A DNA stretch of 64,000 nucleotides, from assembly GCF_000165425.1 (NCBI RefSeq), contig NW_001798983.1:3259-67258 (forward strand). Direction: 5' to 3'. Source of the DNA: Paramecium tetraurelia (lineage: Eukaryota; Ciliophora; Oligohymenophorea; Peniculida; Parameciidae). The notes beneath the pieces were generated by a model, which had not been told where the DNA came from, ran no database searches, and saw nothing but the letters and a program-made list of their open reading frames with translations. Both the position numbers and the translations under genes were made by a program. Below, piece by piece: positions 50,966 through 63,547 of the stretch (position 1 is the stretch's first letter; each line of letters opens with the position of its first letter).

Positions 50966-51025
50966 TTAAAAGGAATACAAAGAATTTTATCAAAATTACA
51001 AAATTATTAAAAGAAAAACAAATAA

Positions 51026-52024
51026 TCATTGATTTGGAAGTGCTTCTATTTCTTCTTGAAGGATATTTTGAACACATTTTGGATATTCATAATTTTTATA
51101 CCCTCTAAAAAGAGGAGTGTACTCTTTCTATAATAATTTAAATTAATGAACTAAAATACCAAGTAAGCTAAGATGTTTTTGGCCATTTAGTCTTTTTTAA
51201 TAGTGAATGAAGGGATGATCAATTCTGGCATGACAGGCACGTTCTCCCTGTTATAAACTCTTAATAAATGCTCTTGAGGGTCTAATTTACCATAGCCTTT
51301 TGTAATCTTGTTCCTTGCAGTAATGTTCAGAATAGGAGGCTTCTTTTTTAATTTCTCTAATTAAAAGTATCATTTACAGCAAATAAAGTTGGGTTCTATC
51401 TTTTTTCATACATTCTTTACAAAGTATGATCATAAGTTTATTCTCTCTTTTTTACTGCCTCTGAATATGAACATTTATTATCATCTCTATTCGCAACCAC
51501 TTCCTATTACTTTGGCTCTTAAACTATAGTTTCCATTTCCTCTTCTTGGACCTCTTCATCTTAAATTTCCACTCCTTGAATTTGAGGATTTGTCATGAAA
51601 TCTATAGCTCTTTTCTAATCATCTTCGTTTTCAAGCTATCTTTCTTATTCCTACTACTCTCTCATCAACTACTCTTATCTTTCCCTCTCCATTAATCTTC
51701 TATAAGCCATAATCTTTTTGTCTATCTATTTTATGGCTTCAGGGATTGGAGTAGGCTTTGGAACATACTACATGAATGCATACATAAATATATTTACAGG
51801 ATGAACATATTAAATTGAAGGTTGTGGTAGCACAATCAACTCTTAAGTAGTTTTGGGTTTACGACTTGCTTAATAGATATTCAAGATTACAAAAACCGTT
51901 ATGCATTTCTCATCTGAGGTGGATGTGCAGGGTCATCTTTGTCATTTAAAAATCTTGCTTTTTATCCTTAAGATTTAGCCTTATGCTCAGCATAATGTTT
52001 TTAATGAATTTGTTTTTCTGACAT
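51026..52024 (-). CDS. Unrecognised 295-aa charged protein
   Basis: Four introns (51128-51159, 51355-51377, 51768-51797, 51865-51890) give 296 codons exactly. N-terminus MSEKQIHQKHYAEHKAK is basic. A Pro-rich stretch follows (YVHPYVPKPTPIPE), then a long acidic/basic helix (DKKIMAYRRLMERERQEQLM and on) likely forming a coiled coil, and a compact C-terminal part (NITARNKITKGYGKLDPQEH, LPNQ at the end). The 30-nt intron is a multiple of three without TGA, so it is not forced by the frame; I accept it on its GTA...TAG form. No family recognised. Placed head-to-tail with RP2 (60 bases between). Confidence 0.65.
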
Positions 52025-52232
52025 TTTTAATTAATATTTATATTTCCATACAAACTAATACTTTATTGTCTTGTCAATCACTAGCTGACAATAATAGAAT
52101 TGATTGACATTAGTAATTATATTATTTGAACTAATTTTACTATTAGTATTAAAAACCTAAATCCACTTGGTATATAGAATTAGTTATAACTTAATTTAAA
52201 ATGTATAGATAATGCATAAAAACCAAAATCAA

Positions 52233-53422
<1,190 letters not shown>

Positions 53423-54339
53423 ATTATTATATTTATATTATTGATCACTAATAAATAGGTTTAATTTCATAAATTATACTTACAATTTATATTATTGTAA
53501 AATCATTATTTTTGAATTTTACAATTCGAACTCAACCTTTTGAATAAAAGAATCAATTTTATTAGAACTCATCTTATCTGTAGAATAACTCTAACCAATT
53601 CTATCATTTTTATATCTTAATATGATATCCTTAATATCTTAATATTATATCAGTAGCGATATTCAATCCTATTCTTGACAATAGCTTATTGTACAATACA
53701 TGAATACTAAGTAATTAGTCCTCTCAATTATTGATATAACTATTACAAAATCCTCCATAATATCTTATCTATAAAAATAACAATAGAATTCTAGAAGGAT
53801 GAAGTTTTAAACTATTTAAGTTGAGGGCATTTATATTAAATAAGCATAAATAATAGATTAGTTTAATTCCTGGGATGCTTGTACAATAATAATTCTTGCT
53901 TGAATTTTCAATTTAATGAAACTATTAGTATAACGATGAATTAGATTTTCATAAATCGGTTAAAATTACATTGATTAAAAAATTGATGATTGAGAAGGCA
54001 AGGAAGGAATATAAGAGTTCTTGTATTTCTATTTGGGGAGTGAATACTGTAGGTGATTTTTAAATTATTTTGAAAGTTATCTTAACACTAATACAATTTA
54101 TATTGATTTAATTGTTATAAAAAATGTAATTTATTTAATTTTGATTAAATATTATTATACACTTTTTTTTAATCATAGTTAATTAAATGTATGAAAAAAG
54201 ACAGTTGTTTCAATTTGTTGGAGGCATTCAAATTGAAAGGATTTAGTATTAAATTAGGCACAGAATTTCTCCAATTAAATTAATTACTAGGATTCTAAAA
54301 TATATGCTTTATTTTAATTACACATTTATTAATTTTGAA
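53423..54339. other. Long AT-rich spacer with a coding-like relic
   Basis: About 900 bases between divergent gene starts (PRMT1-like minus, SET protein plus). Mostly AT-rich and frame-poor; a coding-like patch at about 53799-54144 is listed separately. Both promoters are expected here. Confidence 0.4.
53799..54144 (+). pseudogene. Possible gene relic
   Basis: Two plus-strand fragments look protein-like but lie in different frames. The first starts at ATG 53799 (MKFQTIQVEGIYIKQAQIID) and runs to TGA after ~35 codons. The second has DELDFHKSVKITLIKKLMIE and onward ~50 codons to TGA 54142-54144. The gap between them holds no GT...AG interval of normal size that joins the frames. Probably the remains of a gene or a very short gene with a misread intron. 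Confidence 0.25.
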
Positions 54340-57051
54340 ATGATTTATTCTCAGTAAACATAATAAGAATACAAAGAGATGGTATTACAAGGTTTTGATG
54401 GATATGATCACTCCTTAGCTCAACTACAACAAGAGAAAACCAGATTAAACCAGGTATTTTATGGAGTTATTTTAGGAACGATAAGAATTCATATATTTTA
54501 TGCAAGAGTACATCGTGGATTATCTTACTTATGAAAATCAAGAGATTGATGATGATGTACAGACATTCTATAATATCAGTAGGTTGTTTAAAAGATAAAA
54601 AATATATGTTAAAAAATGGTACTTAAACCCTTATGGAATTACGAAGATTTTAGTGTGGAATTGGAGCAACAACTGGAGACTTTAACACGTAAGCACAAAC
54701 TTTCTATTTTGAATATTTTAGACGATTATATCGTATTGAATTAAGTCAAATTAATCATTTCCAGTTTCGATGCATATAACTAAACCAAGTTTAATTAAAT
54801 AAGTACTCACTGTCTTGAAACATTGAAAAGCCTAAGTTCTACAGAGACAAAGTATTTAAAGAGGATGAACCATTACTTTGAGGGTATCTATAAACAATAA
54901 CCAAAGTACAAGAATTGATTCCGAACTAATCGGATCGAGTGGAAGAGATTAATTAGCTGCTCACAACATTGATCTCGTATTATCTTATTATTTTATATTA
55001 GAGTGCAAGATAATACACTTTCCATGGATTCCTGGAACTATTCTCATTACTAATTTGTGAACACAAATTAACAAGATTTATAATACTAGGTCAAAAAATA
55101 GGATGCCGATGTTATTTTGATTGATACATATGGGATCAGTCAAGAAGTGGCAAGAACTCTATTTTAACTGCTGCCAGATTATGAACTAGTTTTGCCTCAA
55201 CTCTTATCCACAATTAACATAACCAAGGGAAATTTGCAACACGTAAGAAATTCTACATTACCTATTTAATCAGGCATTGTCCAATCTGTACGATTTGCAA
55301 TTTAAAATGATGGATCACTTGAACCCTTTCACCTTAAAGGGCAAGGGCATGGTTTGTTGTTTGAATGAAGGCTTAGCAGGAAATGAATTTATATGTTTCT
55401 ATTTTGGTGAAGTGTACACCCCGTAGAGATGGTTCGAGAAACAAACGATATTCCATAAGAGAATGCAGGATGGCAATCGAAAAACATGTTCTCAAAGTCC
55501 CTATGCTGAATTCTTCATTCACGATGATCTGCTGGTAATGTTTAAAAATAGGTTTAAGTTTATCGACCCCACTAGGTATGGGAATATGGCTCAACACATT
55601 TCATATTCATGTGATCCCAACTGTAGACTCATAGCAGTTACTGTGAACTAACAGAATTTGTTGGCAGTTATTACATCAAGAAAAATCAATTACTTTGAGG
55701 AGTTGACCTTGCCCTTCCCTTACACTTCCCAGGATCAATGTCTATGTGGATCAATTCATTGTAAACGAAAATAGAATCTAGAATTAGAAAATGCTCATCA
55801 AATTAGCATTTACTCAAATTATATAGAAAGAAATGTGATTTTGCTCCAATCCACTTTAATTACTAGCCAAAACACATAAAATGATATCCCTGAATGGTTG
55901 TCTAATTGGTAGGAGCTTAACCACTAATAGAATTACATTAACATTTTATCCTGCGTTGATAAAGTCAAATTTGTTTTATAACATTTAAAGACGATATAAC
56001 CGCCCATTTTTCTCGTAACTAACATTTTCAATTAATTCTGGAAGAATTGTGAAACCAACACATAAAAGATTCAAATGGAGTCCTCAATTATGAATGAAAT
56101 TGTTGTGTTCCTAAAGAGACATTCACAATTGCATTAATGCTAAATAGGGTTGGAAATAATCAATCAGATGAAGAAGATTATAGATTAAAATACTGACTAT
56201 GCTCTGCAATTGACAAGAATGCTCTTTTTATTATTGAGTGAGATTATTTTGAATATAGAATCTTGTTCATTCAATAATAAAGCATTCTCCACTATTTTGT
56301 ACTTCATGTCATTCACTCACACATACTTCTCATCAACCTAATATTAGGGATTTGATGGAAAGCCCTTCGAAGAAACAGAATTTGAATACATTCCTTAACC
56401 AAAAAATAAATCAAAATTGTCATTATCTAAACAATACACGCCTTAATTTATTTGGGGTCAATTAATCAATTGGAATAAGTAAACACTCTAAAATCCATAA
56501 TCTTCAATGGCACAAGAGAGGAGAGGAGTTTTGTGTTATCCCTCCTTGCTATTATCATTTGATAATAAACACAAGACTTTTCCTTATCAATGCAAGACCA
56601 GAGAGAAATATCTGGAGTACTTTTAATCCAAAAAAGAGATCCAACCTGATTTGTCAACTTGGTCATACAAAAATTAACATAAGTACTAATTTTTAACATA
56701 TTTTAGCATATATGGTACAATATTTTTTGAATAATACTTCTCCTTAAGCAAGGTTGGAGAGGACTTTGTTAGTCATGTATGTAAACTAGGCATGCAAACA
56801 TTTGAAAAAAAGTTTCAGTATTGGTTGCATATTGAAAATTGTTTTGATATGAATCAATAGTTAATAGATGATTTATAGACCATCTTTTCAGAGTATTAAT
56901 TTATACAAATTTAATTAGAAAATTTTAAGCATTTTTTGATCAAACTCCAAAAAGCAATTCATCTACAGATTATGATGATAATTAAAGAAAAAAAGTTAAG
57001 TATAATTAAGATACAATAATTGTCGAAGAAACTCAATTTAGTACATATTGA
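54340..57051 (+). CDS. SET-domain histone methyltransferase, ATXR3/SDG2-like
   Basis: 847 aa after seven introns (54454-54475, 54557-54579, 54884-54906, 55057-55075, 55243-55273, 56683-56706, 56893-56918), exact codon count. The SET domain is central: GKGMVCCLNEGLAGNEFICF, YAEFFIHDDLLVMFKNRFKF, GNMAQHISYSCDPNC, INYFEELTLPFPY and a post-SET CLCGSIHCKRKQ. The region after it matches the plant ATXR3 C-terminus (CVDKVKFVLQHLKTI, FIWGQLINWNKQTLQNPQSS, RRGVLCYPSL). ATXR3 is a major H3K4 trimethyltransferase. The usual NHSC of the SET core is SYSC here, as plant ATXR3 also departs from NHSC (CHSC), so activity is plausible. The N-terminal ~300 residues are helical without a named domain. A later ATG (54379) is also possible. 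Confidence 0.85.
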
Positions 57052-57203
57052 TTTAATAATTTTTTTAAATTTGTAATCTCAACCTCATTATATTCCATCA
57101 ATTTGAATTGAATAATTTAAGATGTAATTTAAGAATTTTTTAATGTAATAAAAATATTTATAGTTATATATAATAACTGTTAAAGTTTCATTTTCAATGG
57201 TTG

Positions 57204-58391
57204 TCAATTTCTTGCTTATTTTAGAATTTCTTTATTGTCATATGTGTTAATTTCCTCATATTTTTTACCCTTCTTGAATACGTTAATCCCCACCTGCATC
57301 ATAAAGTAAGTCCAATATAAGTGCATTCCAACCAAGATGCACATTTGCACTATGAGATACTTGTTTCCCCAAGCTGCCTCAGGACTTAAATAATAATATT
57401 ATAAATTACTAATTTTGGTAGTGCATAATTGCTTCCAAAATAATTTGAGGAAAGATGATCACTCGGGTATAAATCCATGTGAATAAAAGCAACACGTATT
57501 GGATATACATGAGAGATTTGATTGATTTTAAGTCATGTTGAGCTCTTGAGAGAGATAAGATGATATCAGCAACATCATGAATTCCCAATACGACAATTCC
57601 AAATCGAACTAAACGATAAATATGATATTCTAACATTGATTATAAAGGGCCGAGAAGATGAGCAGACAAGTTGCAAGAGTGTGATGCAACATGTATTCCC
57701 AATACTTGGTTTCTACTTCCTTCCTCTTTATTGCCAAGTGGACCAAGGCATACAAATGATTAGCAGTTTGAATCATATAAAAGGGAATTGCCCATTTATT
57801 CTAAAATATTTTTATGAACTGTTACATTTATCATATATGGAAAGTCTTACCAAATACTAGTGTAATTGGTACCTCCCAATCCAGTTGGATACCAAGGCTC
57901 TTCATGGAAGAGATACCAACAGAGTATCTAAAGATAATAAAAATGATTTATATACAGATGTTGTTGAATAGTATACTCCATCAAATAGCCATTTTAAAAT
58001 TTTCTTAACTCTTATGTCTCTGAATTCCCCTTGATATTCTTTAGAGATTGTCCTAAAGACAAAACCATGGCACAGGTGATTCACAGTCCACTTAGAGTAC
58101 TAAAAATTTAAATTTCATAATACGTGAACAATGATTAGTCCAAATAGCAGGATGCTGAAACTGGAATATGGTATTACAGCAATATCAGACATTATCAAAT
58201 ATGATCTGAAGCGTAATGCATCAAATACAAAAAAGGAGAGTATAGCTAAGTCTTAATGGAATAGAATTACATGCCAAGAGTTTGAATAAGAGTCTGAATG
58301 TCTCTTCGTAGGAGAGATTTAATAACCTGAAATAGTAGAAATTCGCCTTTTAAACGAGGGACTTGCCATTTGATTTCAAAATGGAATTCAT
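57204..58391 (-). CDS. Ceramide synthase (LAG1/LASS), TLC-domain protein
   Basis: 348 aa after six introns (57385-57409, 57609-57634, 57801-57819, 57928-57955, 58100-58123, 58252-58270), exact codon count. Multi-pass protein: a conserved DIRVKKILKWLFDGVYYSTTS, then EEPWYPTGLGGTNYTSIWQD, YMIQTANHLYALVHLAI, the active-site KYWEYMLHHTLATCLLIFS (HH pair) and GIVVLGIHDVADIILSLSRA (HD...D), and two later hydrophobic helices, ending in a charged tail. Ceramide synthases N-acylate sphingoid bases in the ER membrane. The His pair and the later HD motif required for catalysis are present. No Hox-like domain is seen, as in yeast and plant enzymes. It is tail-to-tail with the SET gene (152 bases). Confidence 0.93.
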
Positions 58392-58544
58392 TTTTTTAAA
58401 ATGATATGTTTATTTAATAATATTATTGTTAGGAGTATATTTCATATAAATCTAGGAAATGTTATATAAATTTAATTAAAAATGACAAATTATTAAAATA
58501 TTTAATAATAACCTTCTTTATACATAATTATTGAGAGTTTTTAA

Positions 58545-59492
58545 TCAAAATTAATTGTATAGTTGAGTCCTTTCATAATTAAAGAAGTTTTGCTCATCCT
58601 TCAAGTCCTTCTACTCCATCCTCTCCCTAGATTCACACAGCTTGAGTTTTAATCTGTGAATGTTCTGGTTGTTCTTAAACTCCTTGAATTGAGATTAGTC
58701 TATCTTTACTCTATTTTACTTCCCATAGTACTTCAACTACTTACTGTTGAGATACATCTGTATGTAGACCTCGTGAATTTATGTCTTCTCGACGTTGTTC
58801 ATTGAATTGCTCACCAGCTCTATTATTTAAGACTGATATGATATCATATCCCTGATGATTAGGTTAAAGCAAAAGGCAAGTTTTTAATTCCTCTATCCCT
58901 CTATAATTCGTAATCCCATGCACTGAATGTTCTGAATGACAAAGCAATCTATGATGGGGACTCCGCTGTTCTATTGCATACACACTTTTTTCAAATAGGT
59001 GTAATAGAGTTGCAATATCTATTAATAGTTGAGGGGGTCTCTCAATTGCTTAAACTCAATCTTTTTGTCTGTGGCACTCTTCTTCTATTCGGGACTTGCC
59101 TTGAAGTAATTATTGTGGATGTAGGATTTGGGTGTGCCATCCCAACTGGGAGCCAAATTTACACTTCTTGAGGCAGTCAAATTTAAATCTGTTTATAGTC
59201 TCTCCATAATGGCGTTGCCTTCCTAAGAATTTGTAATGCTGAAAATATGGTTATCGACAAATTCGTCCTTCTATAAGGTTTTTTCTTGAATCATATAATG
59301 AAAGACGCTAAGTAATTTGATCATATATTCCGGGAACAATACTTATTCAAAAGGTCTGGATAATTCATAGAATACTTTTCGAATACCTAATATAATCATG
59401 ACTTGATTACCAATATTCAATAGTTATCGACTAATATCTTTGAGATTTTCATTATTTGAATTTAGTATGTGCATCAGAACAGATTTCTTCAT
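58545..59492 (-). CDS. Unrecognised 315-aa protein
   Basis: Intronless frame of 316 codons from ATG 59492 to TGA 58545-58547. The sequence is predicted mostly helical, with MKKSVLMHILNSNNENLKDI at the start, a polar Ser/Thr-rich linker around residues 95-150, then a helical region (DPLNYQQILQLYYTYLKKVC) and a charged C-terminal coiled-coil-like part (KLKLCESRERMEQKDLKDEQ). The codon usage is slightly richer in C and G than the neighbours, which supports genuine coding. No domain or targeting signal recognised. It is divergent from ceramide synthase only in position; both are on the minus strand. Confidence 0.7.
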
Positions 59493-59519
59493 TAATATAA
59501 ATTTTATATGTAATTTAAA

Positions 59520-60791
59520 TCACAATAGTTTCTTACATTTCTTTCCTTTGAATCCCAAATCGCATCTGCATTTGCCATCAATTAATTGTCCTCTGTTATT
59601 GCATGCAGAATAGTCATTGCAAAAATCTTTAAACACTGGACATTAAATAATTTACCCATCAAATGAGATAGTAGCAAAATCAGATTGGCAATACTAAACT
59701 TCCCCATTGTATTTCACTCTAATGCCCAAACTCGTGCATTTACTCTTAAAGCATTTTGCCTTATGCAACAAAGTAGTTGGGTCCTAATAATTGAAGCACC
59801 TCCTCTAATTGCAATCTGTCAAAGCAGTAACCAACCCACATTCAGCCAATTTTTAAGATGGCTTGCAAAATTGGATATGCTGATAATTGTAAGAACAAAA
59901 TCTCTCATTTTTAGCCAATTTACAAATTGTAGGAGAATCGCAACCTCCTTATGCTGCCAAACAACCTTGATTCATTCCCCATTGATATCTGCCTGCATTA
60001 ACCAAATTGGCTTGGTATATGCCTGTATCCTGTAAAACTAACATTGTAAATTTGCTATAGACAGTATCTCGACTTGCAGTTCCTGTCATGATTTCTTGAT
60101 TGAAGGTCATTTTTTCAAAATGGGAATACTGTGAGGATGGTCCTCCATCATCTTCGAGTGGCAAATATTGGAGAGACGAACAATTGAAATATTGTTTTGC
60201 ATATTCCATGATTCCTGGACTTTTCAAATATAATTTATCTTAGATCATCTCAGTCATATTGAAGTGATTCAATAATCGACTATGAAATCCGAGGGTATGA
60301 GTAAATTCATGAACTATAGTTCCCAATCTTTCGTATTTGTCTAATTTACTCATCTTTTTTGAGAAATGATGATTATTCAATAATATTTCTCCTGCAACAG
60401 GTCTATAGTTTTGATCATATAAACATGGTGATGATTTTGCAATCCAGTTTTCTGCGACATCAGTTTCTGTAACATACAACACAAAATCAGCATTTTTTAT
60501 TCCTCTTTTTCTATGTTTTTTGGGAACTTTAATATGATGGCATTCTTTGACATTAAAAACTATATTATTTTTCGATCGTCTCACTTTATAGGTGTCCTAA
60601 GTGAAGAGCGCTGCCGATTTTATCAACTTCTTAAACAACTTGTGATTTGGATTGTCTTTGTCCAATTTTTTAGTAAAGACCTTGATTCGAATTGGATCGA
60701 AATCTTGATTATAATCCAACACCTATATAAATGAATAGTCAGTGACTTAACACTCGATCGTCCATAAAAGAAGTAAGATAAGTACTTTCAT
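59520..60791 (-). CDS. Leishmanolysin-like (M8/GP63) secreted zinc metalloprotease
   Basis: 423 aa in one intronless frame. Signal peptide MKVLILLLLWTIECQ. The zinc motif is HEFTHTLGFH (HExxH) at about residue 178, followed ~65 residues on by the third ligand and Met-turn, SHFEKMTFNQEIMTG, exactly as in the M8 family. Other family features: ADFVLYVTETD, AGEILLNNHHF, FTMLVLQDTGIYQANL and QWGMNQGC. The C-terminal ~110 residues are Cys-rich and end in an EGF-like module (CNDYSACNNRGQLIDGKCRC...GFKGKKC). There is no transmembrane helix at the end, so it is probably secreted or lysosomal. In ciliates such enzymes are abundant and may serve phagosomal digestion. Catalytic residues look intact; it lacks the GPI-signal tail of the Leishmania enzyme. 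Confidence 0.92.
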
Positions 60792-60904
60792 CAATATATG
60801 AACTATTGCTTCTAACTGAATAAAGTATTTATTATTTATTATATATTATATAAGTTCAATATATAAACATACAACAAAAAGATTTGATTTATAATAATAT
60901 TATT
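60792..60904. promoter_or_regulatory. Compact divergent promoter
   Basis: Only 113 bases separate the divergent start codons of the M8 protease (minus) and the oxysterol-binding protein gene (plus). The segment is almost pure A/T, with TATTTATTATATATTATATA around 60834-60852. Both promoters must fit here or extend into the genes. No defined element can be named. Confidence 0.5.
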
Positions 60905-62606
60905 ATGGAGGGATATCTTAAGAAGTGGATCAACATAGTTACTAGATGGCAGGACAGATACTTCATTTTGAATGATCACATTCTCCATTATTGCGAACAT
61001 TAAGGAGGGCAGTCCAAAGGCTAAATTCATTTAAAAGTGGCTGCGATCATATTGGTTCCTGAAGATCCTCTGAAAATCATCATTAACACAGGGACAAATG
61101 AAATATAAGTGAAGGCTTCAAGTGTACCAGAAAAAATAGAATGGGTGAATGCTTTGAAAAGAGCTAAAGAGAGGTCCTAGGAAACCATTCCTAGAGATTG
61201 TATCAAAGAAGTAAATGATATTCTAACAGACATTTGGGTTACCCAAGCAGCATGTACAGTTACACTTATCCATCACTAGTTGATGAAACATTAAATATAC
61301 TTGTACCTAAATTGGAAAGACAATCGAAATATGTGGAATTAAAATAAAATTACAAGTTTATTAGAAATACTCTTCAAGGAATATCTTCTTTGCTAGTACT
61401 GTAATTGTTAGAAGTGGAAAAAGAGAAGTTATAATCTCAATAGTCAGGTATTTTGAAATAATATTTAGAGATGATTAAACTGTATTTTAATCATTCAGGA
61501 ATATAACAAATGGAATTGACGACTTTAACCGATAAAGCTCGAGTATTGACATTTTAGAGTCTCTTAAATATGAACAACCAATATAATATGTATCAATATT
61601 TATTAAATTTAGAAAAATCTTATTAATAATCCAGTTTTCTAAAAAATTTAATTCACAAATTCCTAAATTAGAGCTGCATTGCCTAGATCTTAAGATCCAA
61701 ATGAAAAGCTGAAAGTTTGGAGTTTTATTAAAGATATGATAGGTAAGGATCTTTCGAAATTAGCTGTTCTGGTGTATTTTAATGAGCCTCTGTCTATGCT
61801 GTAAAGATTAGCTGAGAATTTAGAATACTATCAAACATTAATTGAAGCTAATCAAGAATAAGATTAGTGGCTTAGAATGTGTTATGTAATGGGATTTGGA
61901 GTCAGTGCTTATTCAAGTAATATTGATAGGCATAAGAAACCATTTAATCCTATTTTTGTAACCTATAGGAAATGTATATATTAAACTCAAACAATTTAAT
62001 GATAAATTCTCCTATAATAAATGCACTACGAAAGTACACAATATCATTTTTGCCAACATGTATATTGAACATATTGGAGATGTGGTTTTTAACAATTATA
62101 CCACTAATGACAAAGGCATTCTGACTCTCTCTGAAAATCATAAAATGGTTGGAACTGTTTATGATAGTAATGGCTAAGAAAAGTACAAGTTGAAAGGATT
62201 ATGGAATGATTCATTGGTTGCTCATAATGTTTAAACAGGAAAAGAAACTTTGGTTTGGAGAAAGTACGATTTGCCTTAAGACTATAAAAATTACTTCTTT
62301 TTTACTAAATTCGCTCTTAATTTGAATCTGCTTAATATAGATTTGATTAAATAGCTTCCGTGTACAGATTGTAGATTAAGACCGGATCAATTGGCTTTAG
62401 AGTATGGCTTCATTGATTTGGCTGCTGATGAAAAACATCGTCTTGAATAGAAATAGAGATAGAGAAGAAAGGAGATGCAAATTGCAGGTCAACAGCATTT
62501 GCCTTAATATTTTGATTTGATCAAGGAACCATGCACAAATGAAATGATTTATAAATACAAGGGGAATTATTGGAGGAAAAAAGGAGAGGGCTTAGACTTG
62601 TTTTGA
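60905..62606 (+). pseudogene. Oxysterol-binding protein-related (ORP) gene, damaged
   Basis: It starts with a PH domain (MEGYLKKWINIVTRWQDRYF ... PEKIEWVNALKRAKERS), a linker with helices, and an OSBP lipid-transfer domain: [58 protein letters not shown], then VYIKLKQFNDKFSYNKCTTK, VHNIIFANMYIEHIGDVVF, and the C-terminal [12 protein letters not shown] and YWRKK. Three breaks occur: around 61216-61235 and 61665-61680 the frame shifts without a usable intron, and at about 61953-61970 the frame shifts and the ~55-60 residues that normally carry the EQVSHHPPxS signature are absent. ORPs exchange sterols or PI4P at membrane contact sites. The loss of the signature block makes lipid exchange doubtful, so I call it a pseudogene. 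Assembly error remains possible. Confidence 0.7.
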
Positions 62607-62632
62607 TTACTTATATATATGCATATAAGATA

Positions 62633-63356
62633 TCAATTAAATAACTAGATCCTTTATATGAGTTTATCCAATTAATTATCTTAATTGAATTCCTTGATTA
62701 ATTAGTAGAAATGTTCATTCTTAGGATTTATGGTATGAACTATTTTGTAGATTTCAAATTATTTACTTCTTAATTTATCTTCAAGTTTGATTTGAATGTG
62801 TACATTCTAATTGTATTCCAGCTGGATGTCAAGAATCTTTTGATGATAGTCATATTCTAAGTACACTCCAGTAATTTGCTATAATTATATTATCAATTTC
62901 TCCTTCATTTCTCTTTCCTCCTTTAGTTGATTGATATCATTTTAACATTCTAATAAATAGTTGTGAACAATAAATACTAATGAGTTTCTCTTATAACTTA
63001 ATATAATTTGAATTCTCATTGCATGATTATTCAATTAGAGACTCAATCTTTTGGTTTTATTCTTATTGGTATGAAATCAGTTAACCAATTTAAATCTAAG
63101 CAGTCTCTTTATTTCCTTTAGATTTTAACTTCGATTACTGTTCTTCCACTACTTTTTTGTATTAATCAATTTATTTTTATTGCTACATTTGAATCTCTTT
63201 TTGTTAAAGGATCTTGTCATTATACTATTTCTTTTTCTAATCCAACAAAGCTAACAAGATCTTCTTGGATTTGTCGATCTCATTTTGGACTGAATTTTAA
63301 TACTCAAAAAACTAGAGAATTTAAATTTAAGACTTTTATTCAATATTATTATTCAT
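62633..63356 (-). CDS. Coiled-coil protein with Spc25-like architecture
   Basis: 231 aa after one intron (62951-62978); exact codon count. The N-terminal ~150 residues are an unbroken, Gln/Lys/Glu-rich coiled coil (DQKKKQYNDKILQQKEIQMQ and on). The C-terminal ~75 residues are globular: ITGVYLEYDYHQKILDIQLE, VHIQIKLEDKLRSKQFEIYK, INPKNEHFYQLIKEFNQDNQ, LIQRIQLF. Size, the coiled coil followed by a small alpha/beta domain, and the pattern of a strand pair then a final amphipathic helix ending in F fit the kinetochore subunit Spc25 (about 225 aa), but sequence identity is low and I rank this as a hypothesis. It is tail-to-tail with the ORP gene (26 bases). Confidence 0.6.
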
Positions 63357-63547
63357 AATATTAATTTTTAATCATTAGAATATTTTCATCTAGAAAATTT
63401 ATTATACAAATATCAGTTAATTAGATTGAAAATATATATTTTAAACTCTACTCCTATATGATTTTAATTGTGCAATCTTGAAATTATAATTTCTTAAGTT
63501 CTATTTTTTCGCTAAGCGATTTATAAATTAGTATATAAAATTATATA

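Noticed and set aside
59685..60035. Plus-strand 116-codon open frame
   Set aside because: It lies opposite the well-conserved M8 protease and has no features of its own.
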